This document shows, piece after piece, positions 12,925 to 24,223 of a stretch of DNA of 64,000 nt. The stretch covers positions 1-64,000 of the forward strand of contig WPDH01000379.1 in the NCBI GenBank assembly GCA_019137255.1, read 5' to 3'. Position 1 is the first letter of the stretch, and each line of letters opens with the position of its first letter. A model generated the notes under the pieces. It did not search any database and was not told the origin of the DNA. It saw nothing but the letters and a program-made list of their open reading frames with translations. This DNA is from Corinectria fuckeliana. Its lineage: Eukaryota; Ascomycota; Sordariomycetes; Hypocreales; Nectriaceae. Made by a program: the position numbers and the translations under genes.

Positions 12925-13205
12925 GCGACGAGACGATCCTTTGGCTACTGCGCTGTTTCCCCTTTGTATTGTGTACACTAGATTGCTCCGAGATACCTAT
13001 TTATTTGATACCTAGTCTAGAAATGAAATGAATAATCTAACCTGGGTGCGCTTCCACTACACGCCGTTTTTAGCAAGCAGCTCTAGGATCTAGTTTACTT
13101 CCTAAACAAACCATCGTCAAACCCCCAGGAAAAGGCGTTTAGCAAGTCTTTTCTTTTCTGATTTACAATCTATAGACACTCATCTTATCGTATATGCAAT
13201 GTCGC

Positions 13206-15958
13206 TCAGCCAAACTTGATCCCGGAGTTGGGGTTCCACGTCCCGGGCGCGCCTCCGGGGCTCGGCCCGGGCGGACCCCCGAACTTGATGCCCATCTCCG
13301 GGTTCCACATCTGGCCCATCGGGTTCTGCGGCGGCTGCACCGGCCGAGGCTGCTGCATCGTCTCGCCGGCCCACGACTGGATGCTGGCCTCGGCGGGGCT
13401 CTGCACCCTCTGCTGCGGCTGGGGGATGGGATTGTTGCCGGTGTAAGCCATGGGATCCTGAGGGGCTGAGCGTTGAGGAGCGGGGATCTGTGCGGGACTG
13501 GCTTGGTGGGAGATGTTGAGGCTCGAGAGCGGCGGCATGTTGATTTCCCTAGACGGTCAGTTCAGTTGTGCTCCTCACGATCAATGAAGTAGCTTACTCC
13601 TCCAAGGCCCTTGCCTCCATCCGACGATGTGCGACCCAGCCTCGCACCACGTCGCGGAATCCCTGGCCGACGATCTTGTTCAGGTCGTTGTAGAACTTGC
13701 GGCCCACCTCGAGGTTGTTGACAATCTCCTTGTACTTGAAATAGGCGCTGTCTAGCCGCTGAAGGGCCTGCTCGCGCTCCCGGTTGCCGCGGTCGCCCAT
13801 CTGCCGCTTCTGCGATTCGAATTCCCGGTTGATGCGCTGCACGTCGGCCAGGATGCGCCCCTGGTCCTGGGCCTCCTTGGCGATGGCGTCGAGCTCGGGT
13901 TCGTACAGCTCGTCGAGGCGCTTCTCGAAAAAGTCCTCGAAATGCGCCGGCACCAGCGCCGTCGTCGGATACGTCCGCTCCAGCCGGGCCGCTTCCTTTA
14001 GAATGTCGGGCTTGATGTCGTCGCGGCGCGCATTCTCGCGGAGGTTCTCTACCTTCTTCCGGCGCCGACTCTCGAGACGCAGCACGTCGTTGTACGCTCC
14101 CCGCAGCCTGCCAATGACGGGCTTGAGAGACTCCGGCATGTCCACTCGGCGGCTGGACGGTACGTAGTCCATCAGGCCTCGATCGGTGCCCGAGAGGATG
14201 TTGAGAAGATCTTGGATCCCGCCGAACTTTTCTCTGACGACAGAGTCGCTGCTGATACTACTTGCAAAGTACCCCTCGATCTCAGAGGCATGCGTCCAGA
14301 GCTTGGAGCCATCGGGATCAAGTCGACTCTCCGGTCGAGCCCAACGCTCTGTGCCGAACCGCATTCGCAGACGCTGGTCCTCTTCTTCCTCTGAAGCAAG
14401 GGTCGCCTTGCCTTCGTCGAAAACGGCGAGGTCTGCCGACCGCAGCTTGTCGATGTCTGCAAAGCTCTTTTGCAGCCTGCCGATGGCGTCGGCCTGTCGA
14501 ATCTCCTCGGCGTGCTGCACCAGGCTCGGGGGCAGACCGAGAGGCTTCTCGAGGGCTTGCAGTGATCCCGGGAGACCGAGGGACGTCAGCAGATGGTGGA
14601 TCTTTTCTGTGAGATTCTCAAGCTCCTGGATGATATTCTGATTGACCATGCGGTCTCTCCGCTCTTCGTAAATGGAGGTTGCGACATGCACCGAGAACGG
14701 CACAAGCCGCGAGAAGAGCGCCGGGCCGAACTCTGCACGATCACCAAAGTACTCATAAGGATTGGAGATCTGGGGCGGTATTCTTGCCATGGCCAGGTTA
14801 GCTCGGTCGAGGATCTTGAGGTCCGACTTGGGAGGGACCGCGTCTGTGCTGTTAGCAAAGAGTATGAGTAGTCAAGCGAGTTCCACGTACTAAGATAGAT
14901 CATATCATTATCCTTTTCGGCCCTCTTCAGATCTGCCTCGACTTTGCGCTTCAGCCCGTCGAGGTCGTCGGCCACCGTTTTGCTAACAGACCCGTTCCGA
15001 GCCTCCTTAATCCCCTCAGACACGCACGCCACGGCGTCTTTGAGTCGGGCAACCTCTTCACCATACTTGCGCTTCTCGAGGCAGTCGCATGCGGCGCGGT
15101 ACTGCGCAGCGGCGGCAAAGTGGTGGTGCTTGGCGCTCATGTGGTGGATCCAGGCACTGCTGATGGCCTCGCTCTTCACGGCAGCCTCTCCCGCGAGGCT
15201 GTACAGATCGGAGACGCGAGCGGCGAGCTTTGCGATGGATGCGTCCTTGTAACCGTCCATGACGGCCTTTTGCCAGAAGCACTCCTGGCTCTGGGCAAGC
15301 AGCAGCTGAATGAGGGACTCGAGTGTGTCGTTGTCCATGTCGTCGGGCGGGTCGGACATGCGTAGTTCGGGCAGCACGGTGGTCTTCATGTGCGACAGCG
15401 CACCGGCGGCCAAAGAGAAGTAGTTGGCGGCAGCCTTGAGGCCGTCGGTGTTTCCGCGCGGGGTGTTGAGGGCGAGCTGGGAGTAGAGGGCGGCGAGGTT
15501 GTAGAGGATGTTCATGAGCTCGTACTTGAGGTTGTTCCGCACCATCGGCCGTTCGGTATTGTACCCGAGCGCGGGGTACCAGGAGAAGTCGGCTCCAATC
15601 TGGACCTGTCAGCGGGTCGCGAGCGCGCGCGGTGTCTTCGGGAGACTCACGTCGATGGGGAACTTGCCGCCGACCCAGACGAGCTGGGCGGCGTAGGTCT
15701 GGAGTTTCTTGATGCCGCTGGGATGCGGCTCCCGCACGTTTACGGCGTCGCGGCGCAGCGAGTCGATGACCTCGAGGTCCTGCTTGAACATGTCCGGATG
15801 CTGGTCATATTTGGTGTTTATGTACTGGCGGATCGTCGACGACAGAGAGATCTGGGTGGACTTGCGGAAGGGCAGCGCGAGGATATTGTTGGAACTAGTT
15901 TGGTCACCGTCAGATCGATCACGGCATTCTTGAGTTGGAGAGGCACTCACGTCGCCAT
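13206..15958 (-). CDS. palA: pH-response regulator PalA/Rim20 (BRO1-domain protein)
   Basis: Five exons on the minus strand: 15958-15951, 15894-15651, 15599-14891, 14843-13598 and 13548-13206, with introns of 56, 51, 47 and 49 nt. They give 849 residues, the usual PalA length. The first exon is only ATGGCGAC. The BRO1 domain covers about residues 1-390 (PFRKSTQISLSSTIRQYINT, NTERPMVRNNLKYELMNILY, YKDASIAKLAARVSDLYSLA). The helical V domain covers about 400-740. The tail is Pro/Gln-rich with two WNPxxGIKFG-like repeats at the very C-terminus. PalA binds ESCRT-III (Vps32) at endosomes and YPxL/I motifs of PacC, presenting PacC for proteolytic activation in alkaline medium. The short first exon and intron ends were set by reading frame. 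Identity is secure. Confidence 0.95.
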
Positions 15959-16343
15959 GGCTGCGTCGTGCCAGCTCGTAAGCTGTCAGAGCTGTGAGAG
16001 CTTCTGGTGGGTGGGTTGTAGGATGCGGCGATGACTTCATGGGGCCACCGCCACTCTAGCGGGGCAAGTGTGGCGTGATGACTAAGCTGCCACGCTGCTT
16101 CACGATGGTTGACGCTGTTTAAATAAGTTTATACTAATATACTAGTAGCTTCTATCGCTCTTTTTTACTGCGTATTAATCTATGTGACTGCTTCTGCGCT
16201 TCATGCTAAGTGAATGTCTCAAGTCTCACGTGGAACGGGGTGTCTCTAAAAGATTCAACACCAAGGATATGGTTGTTCCGCCATCCAGCAACGCCGTAAC
16301 TCCTGCCAAATGCTGCAAATATTTTCACACCGAATCCCCATCT
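15959..16343. other. Intergenic
   Basis: Upstream region of PalA and downstream of the GT31-like gene; AT-rich near 16110-16190. Nothing else seen. Confidence 0.7.
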
Positions 16344-17972
16344 CTAAGATGGAATCCAGACCAAGTCGATGACGCCGTCAATGTTGCTCATGGGCAGCTC
16401 GTCCTTGCCCACCCACCTCCAGTCGCTCTTGTGACGGACGTAGGTCTGCACCACGGAGCCGTCGGGCTTGACGTCGGACTCCTGGAGCTCCCAGCCGATC
16501 TTGCGGCCCGTTCTCAGAAGCGACGGGCGCTGCGGCCCCAGCATGTAGTCGAGGTTCCACCCGCGGTTCGGAGCGGGCGCCCACAGCGTGGCCTCGACCT
16601 GGCGGTGGTCGAAGGTGACGCCCTCGGGGTAGCGGGCGACGGAGTAGCCCGAGACGATGAAGTCGTCCTCGGTCTGGAAGCGCAGCATGGTGCAGTCTTC
16701 GCCGCAGGTGTGGGCGATCTTGGACATCTGCACGGGCCGCGACAGGTGCCAGCCGCGGCCGCGGTAGTGGTGCAGCGACAGCGGCTTGATCCCCCACTCG
16801 TAGAAGCCGCTGGGGTGGCCCAGGAAGTCGAGCTGCCACAGGTCCCAGAGGTTGGTCAGGCGCGTGTCGCTGTTCTTGTAGATGCAGTTGCGCAGGAGGA
16901 TGTCGCCCTGGGCGCCCCAGCCCGAGTTGGCGTCGCGGATGCTGCTCGGGCTCTTGCACTCGTCGTACGCCTCGGTGATCTTGGCGGCCATGGGGATGGT
17001 GAGGAAGACGCCGGCGCCGCCAAAGGCCTGCGACCCGTGGCGGTCGACGGCGCCCGCGTCCTCGGAGAGGGTGCCGATGTACATGGGCATGTCGGTGTCG
17101 TACGTCTTGAGCTTGTCGATGAGCCCGTGCATGCTGGGGAAGAAGGTGTCGTCGTCGCAGGTGACGAGCCACTTCTTGCTGGCCACTTCGCGGTGGGTGT
17201 AGAGGGTCGGGACGAGGGTCAAGTACCGGACGGCCATCTCCATGGACGAGTCGGAGTGGTAGACGTCGACGTTGATGCCGACGTCGCCCAGCATGTTGGC
17301 CACCTCCTGGAGCTCGTGGTCGGTGGCGTCGAGCAGCATCAGCACCAGGTGGGCGCCGTTGGTGTGGCCGTGGCTGTCGGTCAGCCAGAAGATCCACTCG
17401 CCGATGGGCGTGGTGTCGGGGTTCATGAAGCGTTCGTACGTGGTGGACACGCCGAAGATGAAGTCGGTGGCGTTGACCGTGGCCGGGAAGCCCGACTTGG
17501 GGACGGGCAGCTCGAGGGGCGCGGGGCAGCGTTCCTTTTCGTAGTCGCGGCCGACCTGGACCGTCTTGAACTTGTCCTGCAGCATGGACCCGGCGACCTT
17601 GGTGAGGCCGGACCGCTCGAGGCCTTCGGTGCGGGTGAAGCGCACGTAGCGCTTGAGGTACTGGACCTTGTACGACAGGCCGTAGCGCTTGCGGATCTCG
17701 GCCAGGTGGACGGCGTCGATGCTGCAGTCCATCCTGTGGGTGCTGGCGGGCTCGAGGTCGATGTCCATGAAGGGGCTGTTGGACAGAGGGTCGTCGTTGA
17801 CGACGGCTTCGGGCTTCTGCTTGGCGGCGTTCATGATGCTGTGGCCGACATGGGTGGTCTCGGGACGCAGCATCAACGCCCAGAAGAACAGGAGGGCGCA
17901 GGCGGAGACGACGGCCCGGTTGAGAGGGTTCCGCATGTTGACCCGGATGGGGACCTGGAGTCTGGCTCCCAT
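16344..17972 (-). CDS. GT31-like (fringe/DUF604) type II membrane glycosyltransferase
   Basis: Intronless, 542 residues from the ATG at 17972. I preferred this start over an in-frame ATG 132 codons upstream because it gives a short cytoplasmic tail and one signal anchor (residues about 19-35, AVVSACALLFFWALML), the normal Golgi type II layout, and because the extra N-terminus looks non-coding. The catalytic domain has a DxD-type motif in KWLVTCDDDTFFPSMHGLI (around 270-285), FGGAGVFLTIPMAAKI, and an SGWGAQGDILLRNCIY motif, as in fringe-related beta-glycosyltransferases. Fungal members transfer hexoses in Golgi or cell-wall glycan synthesis; the exact donor and acceptor are not predictable. 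Conserved cysteines (about 7) suit a lumenal domain. A long antisense open frame at 16203-17990 is a composition shadow. Confidence 0.9.
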   Translation of the reverse strand: MGARLQVPIRVNMRNPLNRAVVSACALLFFWALMLRPETTHVGHSIMNAAKQKPEAVVNDDPLSNSPFMDIDLEPASTHRMDCSIDAVHLAEIRKRYGLSYKVQYLKRYVRFTRTEGLERSGLTKVAGSMLQDKFKTVQVGRDYEKERCPAPLELPVPKSGFPATVNATDFIFGVSTTYERFMNPDTTPIGEWIFWLTDSHGHTNGAHLVLMLLDATDHELQEVANMLGDVGINVDVYHSDSSMEMAVRYLTLVPTLYTHREVASKKWLVTCDDDTFFPSMHGLIDKLKTYDTDMPMYIGTLSEDAGAVDRHGSQAFGGAGVFLTIPMAAKITEAYDECKSPSSIRDANSGWGAQGDILLRNCIYKNSDTRLTNLWDLWQLDFLGHPSGFYEWGIKPLSLHHYRGRGWHLSRPVQMSKIAHTCGEDCTMLRFQTEDDFIVSGYSVARYPEGVTFDHRQVEATLWAPAPNRGWNLDYMLGPQRPSLLRTGRKIGWELQESDVKPDGSVVQTYVRHKSDWRWVGKDELPMSNIDGVIDLVWIPS

Positions 17973-19034
17973 GGTGGCGGGTTCGTGTGACGGGTATCGT
18001 GTGGTGGAGATGGCTTCAAGCTGGTCGAGGACAGCAGGTTCCCGGAGCCTGGTTGGTCTGCCAGCAGACAGGGAGGGAAGGCAAGCAGTCGTATAATAAG
18101 AGAGAAACGGGCGAGGATATGAGGTCAGCGACGCTCGGTAGCGAGGCTCGGCCGACGGATGCCAAGGAGGCCGATATAAGCTGTTGAAACGGCACGATGA
18201 ATCAAAGAAGAGCTCGGCTTCCAGGCCGATGTTCAGGCAAGGGTTTGTGAAACAAAGGAAACGAGTTTGAGTTTGGTTCCAGGTGGGCTGGAGAAGAAAC
18301 ACAAGCAGCACAGAAGAGAAGGGGAAGGGAAGGAGAAAGAAGTCGAGGGGATGCTCAAAGTCTAGCATGGCACGTCCGGTGAACGGCGGGACACGACGGG
18401 GAGGGTACTAGTACCACGTACGGTACGACATGGGCAGCGTCACGGCACGGCAACGTCACGGCGTCTATGGAAGTCGTTCCGGCGGCGTGATGGACAGACA
18501 GACAGCCAGCACAGCGGGCCCAGTTGGGCAGTGCATCCATCGTCAAGCAGGGGAAGGGCAGCTACGCGGAGAGGCATGGAAGAAGTCGAGGACATGCTGG
18601 AGAGACGCGATTGGACGCCTGCACGCACGCCCTCGACGCTGTTGGCAGGTGAGGAGAGGTGAAGATGGCGGTCCAGACGGGGGTTCGTCCACGAGAGGCA
18701 AGGAGGGACAGAGACAGGCAGGGAACGCCCCGGGGGTGAAACGGGGGGCATGCAAAAGAGAGGAGAAGAGGAGAAGCGGCAGGGTGCGGTTCCCCGTATC
18801 CAACAAAGGGTCAATCAAAGCGTTCCGACAAAGGGGACGATTGGTATTCTGTACGCAGATCACGTCGTAGGATGACGTTGGGGACGTAGCAAACCAGCCC
18901 GCAGCGCGGGAATGAGAAAGAGGCGGAAACGCATTCGAGGTGGGCAATTGCACGTTAACAACCCCGAAGAGTTGCCCCGATTGGAGGAGGCCTTTCTCCG
19001 GTTTGCCGCCGGGGCCACGCAATCCAGTCTAGTC
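17973..19034. other. Intergenic, GT31 promoter side
   Basis: The upstream region of the GT31-like gene, with a purine/pyrimidine-skewed leader, followed by DNA flanking the transposon. No supported gene. Confidence 0.65.
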
Positions 19035-19062
19035 TATCCCTTTGACTGTCGTAAGACGACAC
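19035..19062 (+). repeat. Left terminal inverted repeat
   Basis: Starts TATCCCTTTGACTGTCGTAA and matches the right end at 21091-21118 over 28 of 28 bases in inverse orientation. The match stops exactly at the outer side (C versus A). Confidence 0.92.
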
Positions 19063-19279
19063 CTGCGTACCGTGCCCCACATAGCCCCCGCTAAGGCTGA
19101 GGTACATAGAGTGACTCTGAGCACCGGCGAAATCAACCCCGCCTAATTCATCATACAATTCATTCTGTGCACTCTCATGGATTCCTAACAGCCCTCCAGC
19201 CAAGCAGTCAATGCATATGATGACAATAGCTTTATTCGTATTAATGACAGCCGCCGCGAGCAGTCAGCTGATAACACCT

Positions 19280-21010
19280 GCCGGCTGATATATGATCCGG
19301 TCCGGGATCGCGGTTACAACTTTGAGCTGATAGACCTTCTAAGCCGAGTCTTCGAGATAACAGCCCTGCCCCCAGAGCTGCTGTTGCTTTTCTAGCAATT
19401 CCTACCTATTTCCTTAGTGGAAAGCTAGGTCTGCTATACTAACAGCTAGGTTAATCACTAGCTTAAGCAGCATAAAGCTGGCAGCTACAGATTGAAGCCA
19501 CAGTCTTAGCTGTTAGCTTAGAAGCCGACCTTTGTTGCAGAAATCTATATATGGCTTGCGATCCTGATGTATATAAGAATATATAGGGAGCTATAGATTA
19601 AGGATTATTAGAAGGTTTCTGGATCTAAGGACTAACACCCTATTTATCTAGTAGTCAAATAGATATCTTATAACTGCTTTTAGCTATTATCTTAGTATCT
19701 TTATATTTTTAACTTTGTAACTATTAATTAGGACCCTAATATAAGCTTCTATAGCCATACTTTTATCTGGGTTAATATATAGTCTGACTATATATAGTAT
19801 ATATCTACTGTTTTCTACATACTAGGCATGTTTATCGCTGTAGATGAGTGTATAGTCCGCTTTCTCAGAAGGTCCCTAGAGATAATAACTATCCCTTTAA
19901 AGCTAATTCCCACAGGGTTTAAAGTCTGGGCTGTTACCTAATAAGGCTATTTCCTGCGGTGGATTTAGCACCAGCCGGGCCGGAAGTTCAGGCCTGTAGG
20001 GGTCTAGCTGGCTTAACAGCTACAGCAAGAGACACAGCTACGGCAGAGCCAGCGGCAAATATAAGAGAGGATAATCTATCTAAACCCTACCTAAGCTGTG
20101 GTTATTACCCTAGTAAATCTGCTGCTGGATTCTATATATCACGTCTTTCTTGATAACCTATTCTCTTCCTATAACCTTTTTCGCCGGCTCTGGCAGTGTG
20201 GCCACAGAGCCACCAGCATAGCCCGCAGGAACTGTGGCATCTATAAGCCTCTTATTAAGCTTAAAGCTACAGATAACACAGCTGCTAGCAGCCTCAAATT
20301 TAATATCATCAGAGCTATCCCTACGGCTAATAATAAGGTTAACCAGGTAGCTTAGAAAGATAACACTCTTATATTATTCCTGTCAACTGTGTTTAGGGGC
20401 GATAAAAGACTGGACCGCAAGAGGAAAAGACTAATAACAGACCAAATGTAAGCACGGCTAATACAGCGTTTTTTCAGTGACGAGCCTGTCAAGCTGATTT
20501 CAATCCCATCTATCGCTGCTATCTACAATGATGAGATGAACGCTATAGATCGCGGTGATCAGATGCGAGCGTATTAGGGCCTTAACCGCCGTGTACGCAG
20601 GGGCGGCTAGAAGGCCCTAGCTTGGGACTTTCTGCTAGAAATAGCCCTCATTAACAGCTTCATCTTACAGCAAAGGGGGCAGCCGCAGTGGAAGCCAGAG
20701 GCATCACAAGGCAGTTAGCAGCAACACCTTATCAATAACCTCATTGCAACATATACAGCAGAAAGTCAGTCACATCAAAGGTTTCAGACTGAAGACGAAT
20801 TTACGCCTGTCTCACAGCACAATTAGGTCCGAAATAAGAATTGCTTAGCTTGTCAGGCTTATAAAGGAATACAGCTTAAAGAGGGGCGGCAGCGGCAGCC
20901 CTTGCAAGCAGTCAGTAGCAACAGGGGCCAGAGACCAAAGCAGTCACGATATCACTGTCAGCAGTGTAATATAGCTCTATGTAGATCTGGAAATTGTTAG
21001 GACTTCTATC
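19280..21010 (+). pseudogene. Transposase relic, PiggyBac (DDE_Tnp_1_7) type
   Basis: Plus-strand conceptual translation shows the family signature between stops: AEIYIWLAILMYIRIYRELQ (near 19535), then SFYSHTFIW, GMFIAVDECIVRFLRRS (19825 on; includes the conserved VDE motif), PIPTGFKVWA-like LIPTGFKVWAVT followed by two TAA codons and GYFLRW. Later come EMNAIDRGDQMRA (20535 on) and KALAWDFLLEIALINSFILQ (20612 on). A Cys-rich end (CLACQAY ... CQQCNIALCRSGNC) lies near 20840-21000. Stop codons are TAA or TAG where CAA, CAG or TGG is expected, as RIP produces by CpA to TpA changes. Certainly not functional. Confidence 0.88.
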
Positions 21011-21090
21011 ACTATATAAAATAGGTGGGGTTAAATATACCTTTAATTTGCTTTACTCTGGTTGGCTAGAACCCCCTGCTCGTGACCCAA

Positions 21091-21118
21091 GTGTCGTCTT
21101 ACGACAGTCAAAGGGATA
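21091..21118 (-). repeat. Right terminal inverted repeat
   Basis: Exact inverse copy of 19035-19062, escaping the heavy mutation seen in the element interior. Confidence 0.92.
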
Positions 21119-22214
21119 TGGGGGAACAAGCGTCCGGTTTCGCGTGGGGGGGAGGAAACCCGTCGCATGGTTTGTTTCAGACGAGGAGACGAAAGATGGA
21201 AGACGGAGGAGGATCGGTGTGGTTTCTTCACATTGTGAATCTTCCCTCCCCAATAGCCATGGAAACAAGTTCGAACCTCGACGGGACAATGAGAAGAATT
21301 GAAGAATTATGGCTCGTGCTGAGCTCTGGGCTGTCTTTGGCCTCGAACCGCGCATCTACCGCCCGTTACAGAGCAGTTGCATCCAAGAGGCCGGAGCTCC
21401 ATATCTGGGTAGACTCATATACTACTAGTATTAGTTATGGTAGAAAGCCCGTTCAAAACTACGGTACACTGGCACTGGGTACTATGTATAGGCACCTAGA
21501 TAGCGCAGTGGTGATACTGATCAACCGGTTTGGTTTCATTCGTATAACACGGACGCGTGCATCTTTGCCTTGTTGATCTGCTTCTATGTATTGCCTCCTG
21601 GAGAAGCAAGCCCTTAGCTTACTATGCACACTCCTGGCAATGCCGCTCTGGTTGATCCCCATTTCGTGACGCAAGGTGTGACGTACCTATTAACGTACGC
21701 TTCGAGGCTCGAGCGCCTTTCAACGAATAATTATTCGTACTATATTCGCAGAATCAACCCATGGATTGCTCTCGGCCGAGCCGCCAATCTAGTCCACTCA
21801 CATCAACTGTTTTAACTAGGAAGGTAGATACTTCGTATGGACATGATAGACGCCAGAGCCGCAGTGGGGCTGTACTGTACTTGCTTTGTACTGCACAAAG
21901 TACTGGCCGGACGCTTGCTTACCCCTGGATTCGATTCTGCAACATGGTGTCGTTGGCCTGAGACCGCGTCAGCTCGTGTGTCGCTCTAGAAATAGCGCTA
22001 GAAAGATGGGGTGGCATACGGCGGGGTCCTGAAACGGTACGCGTTCTGAACTTGCTCAATTCGCACATAATACTTGGCACTACGGACGTGGTATCTCTCG
22101 GCCTCTCTTCTCCCTCTGGCAATCTCTCCCTCCATCCAGTCTGGCGTTGCCCATCACTCGTGGGCTTGCTTGCCCATCACCATCTCCCATTACTCCCTCT
22201 CGGTCCATCGCTCT
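21119..22214. other. Intergenic
   Basis: About 1.1 kb between the dead transposon and the 3' end of the SYLF gene. Short overlapping frames on both strands have no coding character. Nothing supported. Confidence 0.6.
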
Positions 22215-24223
22215 CTACCGGTACTTGTAGTCTCCGACCCCCGGGCGCGCAACCCCGTCGTCCGCATACGCCGGCAGTGGCTCCGAACCGCTCGCCGCCG
22301 CGCTCGCAGTGCTGTGGCCGACGGGGACTTGGCCCGGCTCCCTTCCGTCATTGTACTGGCCCGTGGCCGTGTGAGACTGAGAGTGGCTGTGAGACTGAGA
22401 GTGATGAGTGTCCTCCAGCACCCCGGCCTCGGCTCCCTTGAGCGTCTCCAGGAGAACCCGACCTCCCGCAGGCCACATGCCCGCAGGTCCCTGCGCAGGC
22501 ACCTCGCCCTTGAGGATCCTGTTCACCGACACCCGCTCGCCGTAGAACCCTGCGTTGGCATCCTTGCGCTCCACCACCACCGTGCCGTCGATCTGGACGC
22601 CCGCGTAGAAGCCTCGCGACTTGACGTAGGAGAAGACGGGCTTGAAGCTGCTGGCGCTGAGGCTGCGGCGCTTGCTCGTCTTGTCCGTCTCGGGCTTCAG
22701 CGTCTGATTGTCGACCGGGGTCTGCACGGGCGCCTCGCCGTCCTTGTTGACCTTTCTCCCCTCGCGGTTCTCCACGGCTGCGCCGAACTCGACGGCTCCT
22801 CCCGCTCCGTACGGTCCAGCCACGACCGCCAGGTCGGTACCCAAGGCGACGCGCGTGTTGGTGAAGGCCGCCAGCGCCTCTCGGCTGTTGATGACGCACA
22901 CGCAGTCGTAAATGTCCAGACCAACCAAGAAGCCTCCTCCCACCGAGTGCACCTGGATGCCCGACGGAGGACCCCAGGATCCGTCAGGAAGCCGAGCAAT
23001 CAGAATGCCGGAACCCGTAGCGCCCGACACGTTAAAGCCCGCGCGAAGCGTAGTGAAGATGGCAAGACCCACCGCCTTGGAGATGACCTTGGGCGGGATG
23101 GTGACAATGACTCTGTTCCTGGGCTTATTCTTTGTGGGGTCGATGATGGTGTCGTTGGTGGCGGTGGCTTTGGGGTCGGTCGACGTGGGCGGCTGGCCGG
23201 AGCTGGGATCCGCATACACTCCTTTCTCTGTAACAGCATGTGAGTTTCCGTCGCAAATGTGAGGCCGCCACAGTCGTGAGGGTGGGTGAGGTTTGACTTA
23301 CTGCAGAATGTCCTGAGAATAGACGCCGCCTTATCACATTCCTTGTCCAGAGTCTCGGGGAGGAAACTCTGGCTGCCGAGCTTGTGAGCCAAGCTGTTGA
23401 TAGGCGCAGCCGCCTTCATGCCAAGGTTGCTGAAACGCTCACTCCAGCCATGCTTCTTGGAGTGTTCCTCGGTCGACGTCGTACCCACAGTCGTAGGAAC
23501 AGAAGCTGGAGCCGGAGCCGGAGCCGGAGCCGTCTCGGTGGTCTCGTGCACGGTGGCCAGCGGAGGCACCGATTCGGACTGCTCGTTGACCGGCGGCGGA
23601 GCGAACACGGGGGCAGCCGGGTTGTACTGCGGGATGGAGTAGGGCTGCTCGGTCGACTGCGCGGCGTGGGAGGTAGGGTTGGCGTTCAGAGGGTTGGGAT
23701 GTTGGCCTTGGCCTTGGTCCTGGGAGGGAGGAGGTCCAGGGGGGGGAGGAGGAGGGAAATGCGTCTCGGATGAGGATGTAGCATAGTCTCCCTGCTGAGT
23801 ACGAATCGGCAGAGAAGCATGTTGCTTCTCGGAGGTGGAACCGGAAAAGTCTCCCTGTTGATACGTCGGAGCTTGGTGGTGCACCTCAGACCCAGAGGCA
23901 GCAAACTCTCCCTGCGCAGGCTGCGTCGGGGGAGGAACCTGCGGCTTCTCGGCCGTTGAGCCAGAGAACTCCCCCTGGTGATACGCCGGCGGGGGAGCAA
24001 ACTGCTGCGGAGGAGGAGGAGAGAAGTCTTGCTTCTCTGAGGTCTGGGGCTGGGTCGGGGGAGGAGGGAATTCGCCTTGCAGCGGAGCCTGAGGGAGCAG
24101 TCCGCCTTGTTGTTGCTGGCCTTGGTACTGCTGGCTCTGATCTTGGTTATGGTACTGGCCCTGGTTCTGGCCCTGCTGCTGGCCCTCCTCCGCGTTGTAC
24201 ACAATCTTTTCCGAGTTCGACAT
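22215..24223 (-). CDS. SYLF-domain (Ysc84-type) protein with proline/glutamine-rich N-terminus
   Basis: Exons 24223-23302 and 23227-22215, with a 74-nt GTAAGT...TTACAG intron, give 644 residues. Residues 1-250 are low-complexity (Gln, Pro, Ser; repeated QxGEF/QGDYA motifs and an APAPAPAPA run from GGAGCC repeats). A helical linker WSERFSNLGMKAAAPINSLA precedes the SYLF domain (about 300-490), recognisable by AGFNVSGATGSGILIARLPD, WGPPSGIQVHSVGGGFLVGL and SRGFYAGVQIDG. The C-terminal tail is Ser/His-rich with HSQSHSHSQSH. SYLF domains bind phosphoinositides and, in Ysc84/Lsb3, actin at endocytic patches, where an SH3 domain is also present; no SH3 is visible here. Probable site: cortical actin or endosomes (inference). 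Confidence 0.92.

Larger units (their letters stand above)
19035..21118 (+). mobile_element. Degenerate piggyBac-family DNA transposon with intact TIRs
   Basis: A 2084-bp element bounded by a perfect 28-bp inverted repeat: 19035-19062 (begins TATCCCTTTGACTGTCGTAA) and its reverse complement at 21091-21118. The outermost TA of each copy is probably the target duplication, because TA dinucleotides lie immediately outside TCCC...GGGA. Further inside, weaker inverted similarity continues for about 15 bases. The interior encodes a piggyBac-type (DDE_Tnp_1_7) transposase ruined by stops. Canonical piggyBac elements duplicate TTAA; here the four bases outside CCC are CTAT and ATAT, so either the ends have mutated or this subfamily uses another target. 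Confidence 0.85.

Noticed and set aside
11436..13031. A 531-codon plus-strand frame and a long minus-strand frame over the flotillin gene
   Set aside because: Arg/Pro/His-rich shadow frames caused by the high GC3 of flotillin; no family pattern and no sensible start.
16203..17990. A 595-codon plus-strand open frame opposite the GT31-like gene
   Set aside because: Antisense shadow rich in Val/Gly/Asp, without domain signals; the minus frame has clear catalytic motifs.
21082..21576. 164-codon plus-strand frame starting inside the transposon end
   Set aside because: Its start overlaps the right TIR, composition is not coding-like and no motif is visible.
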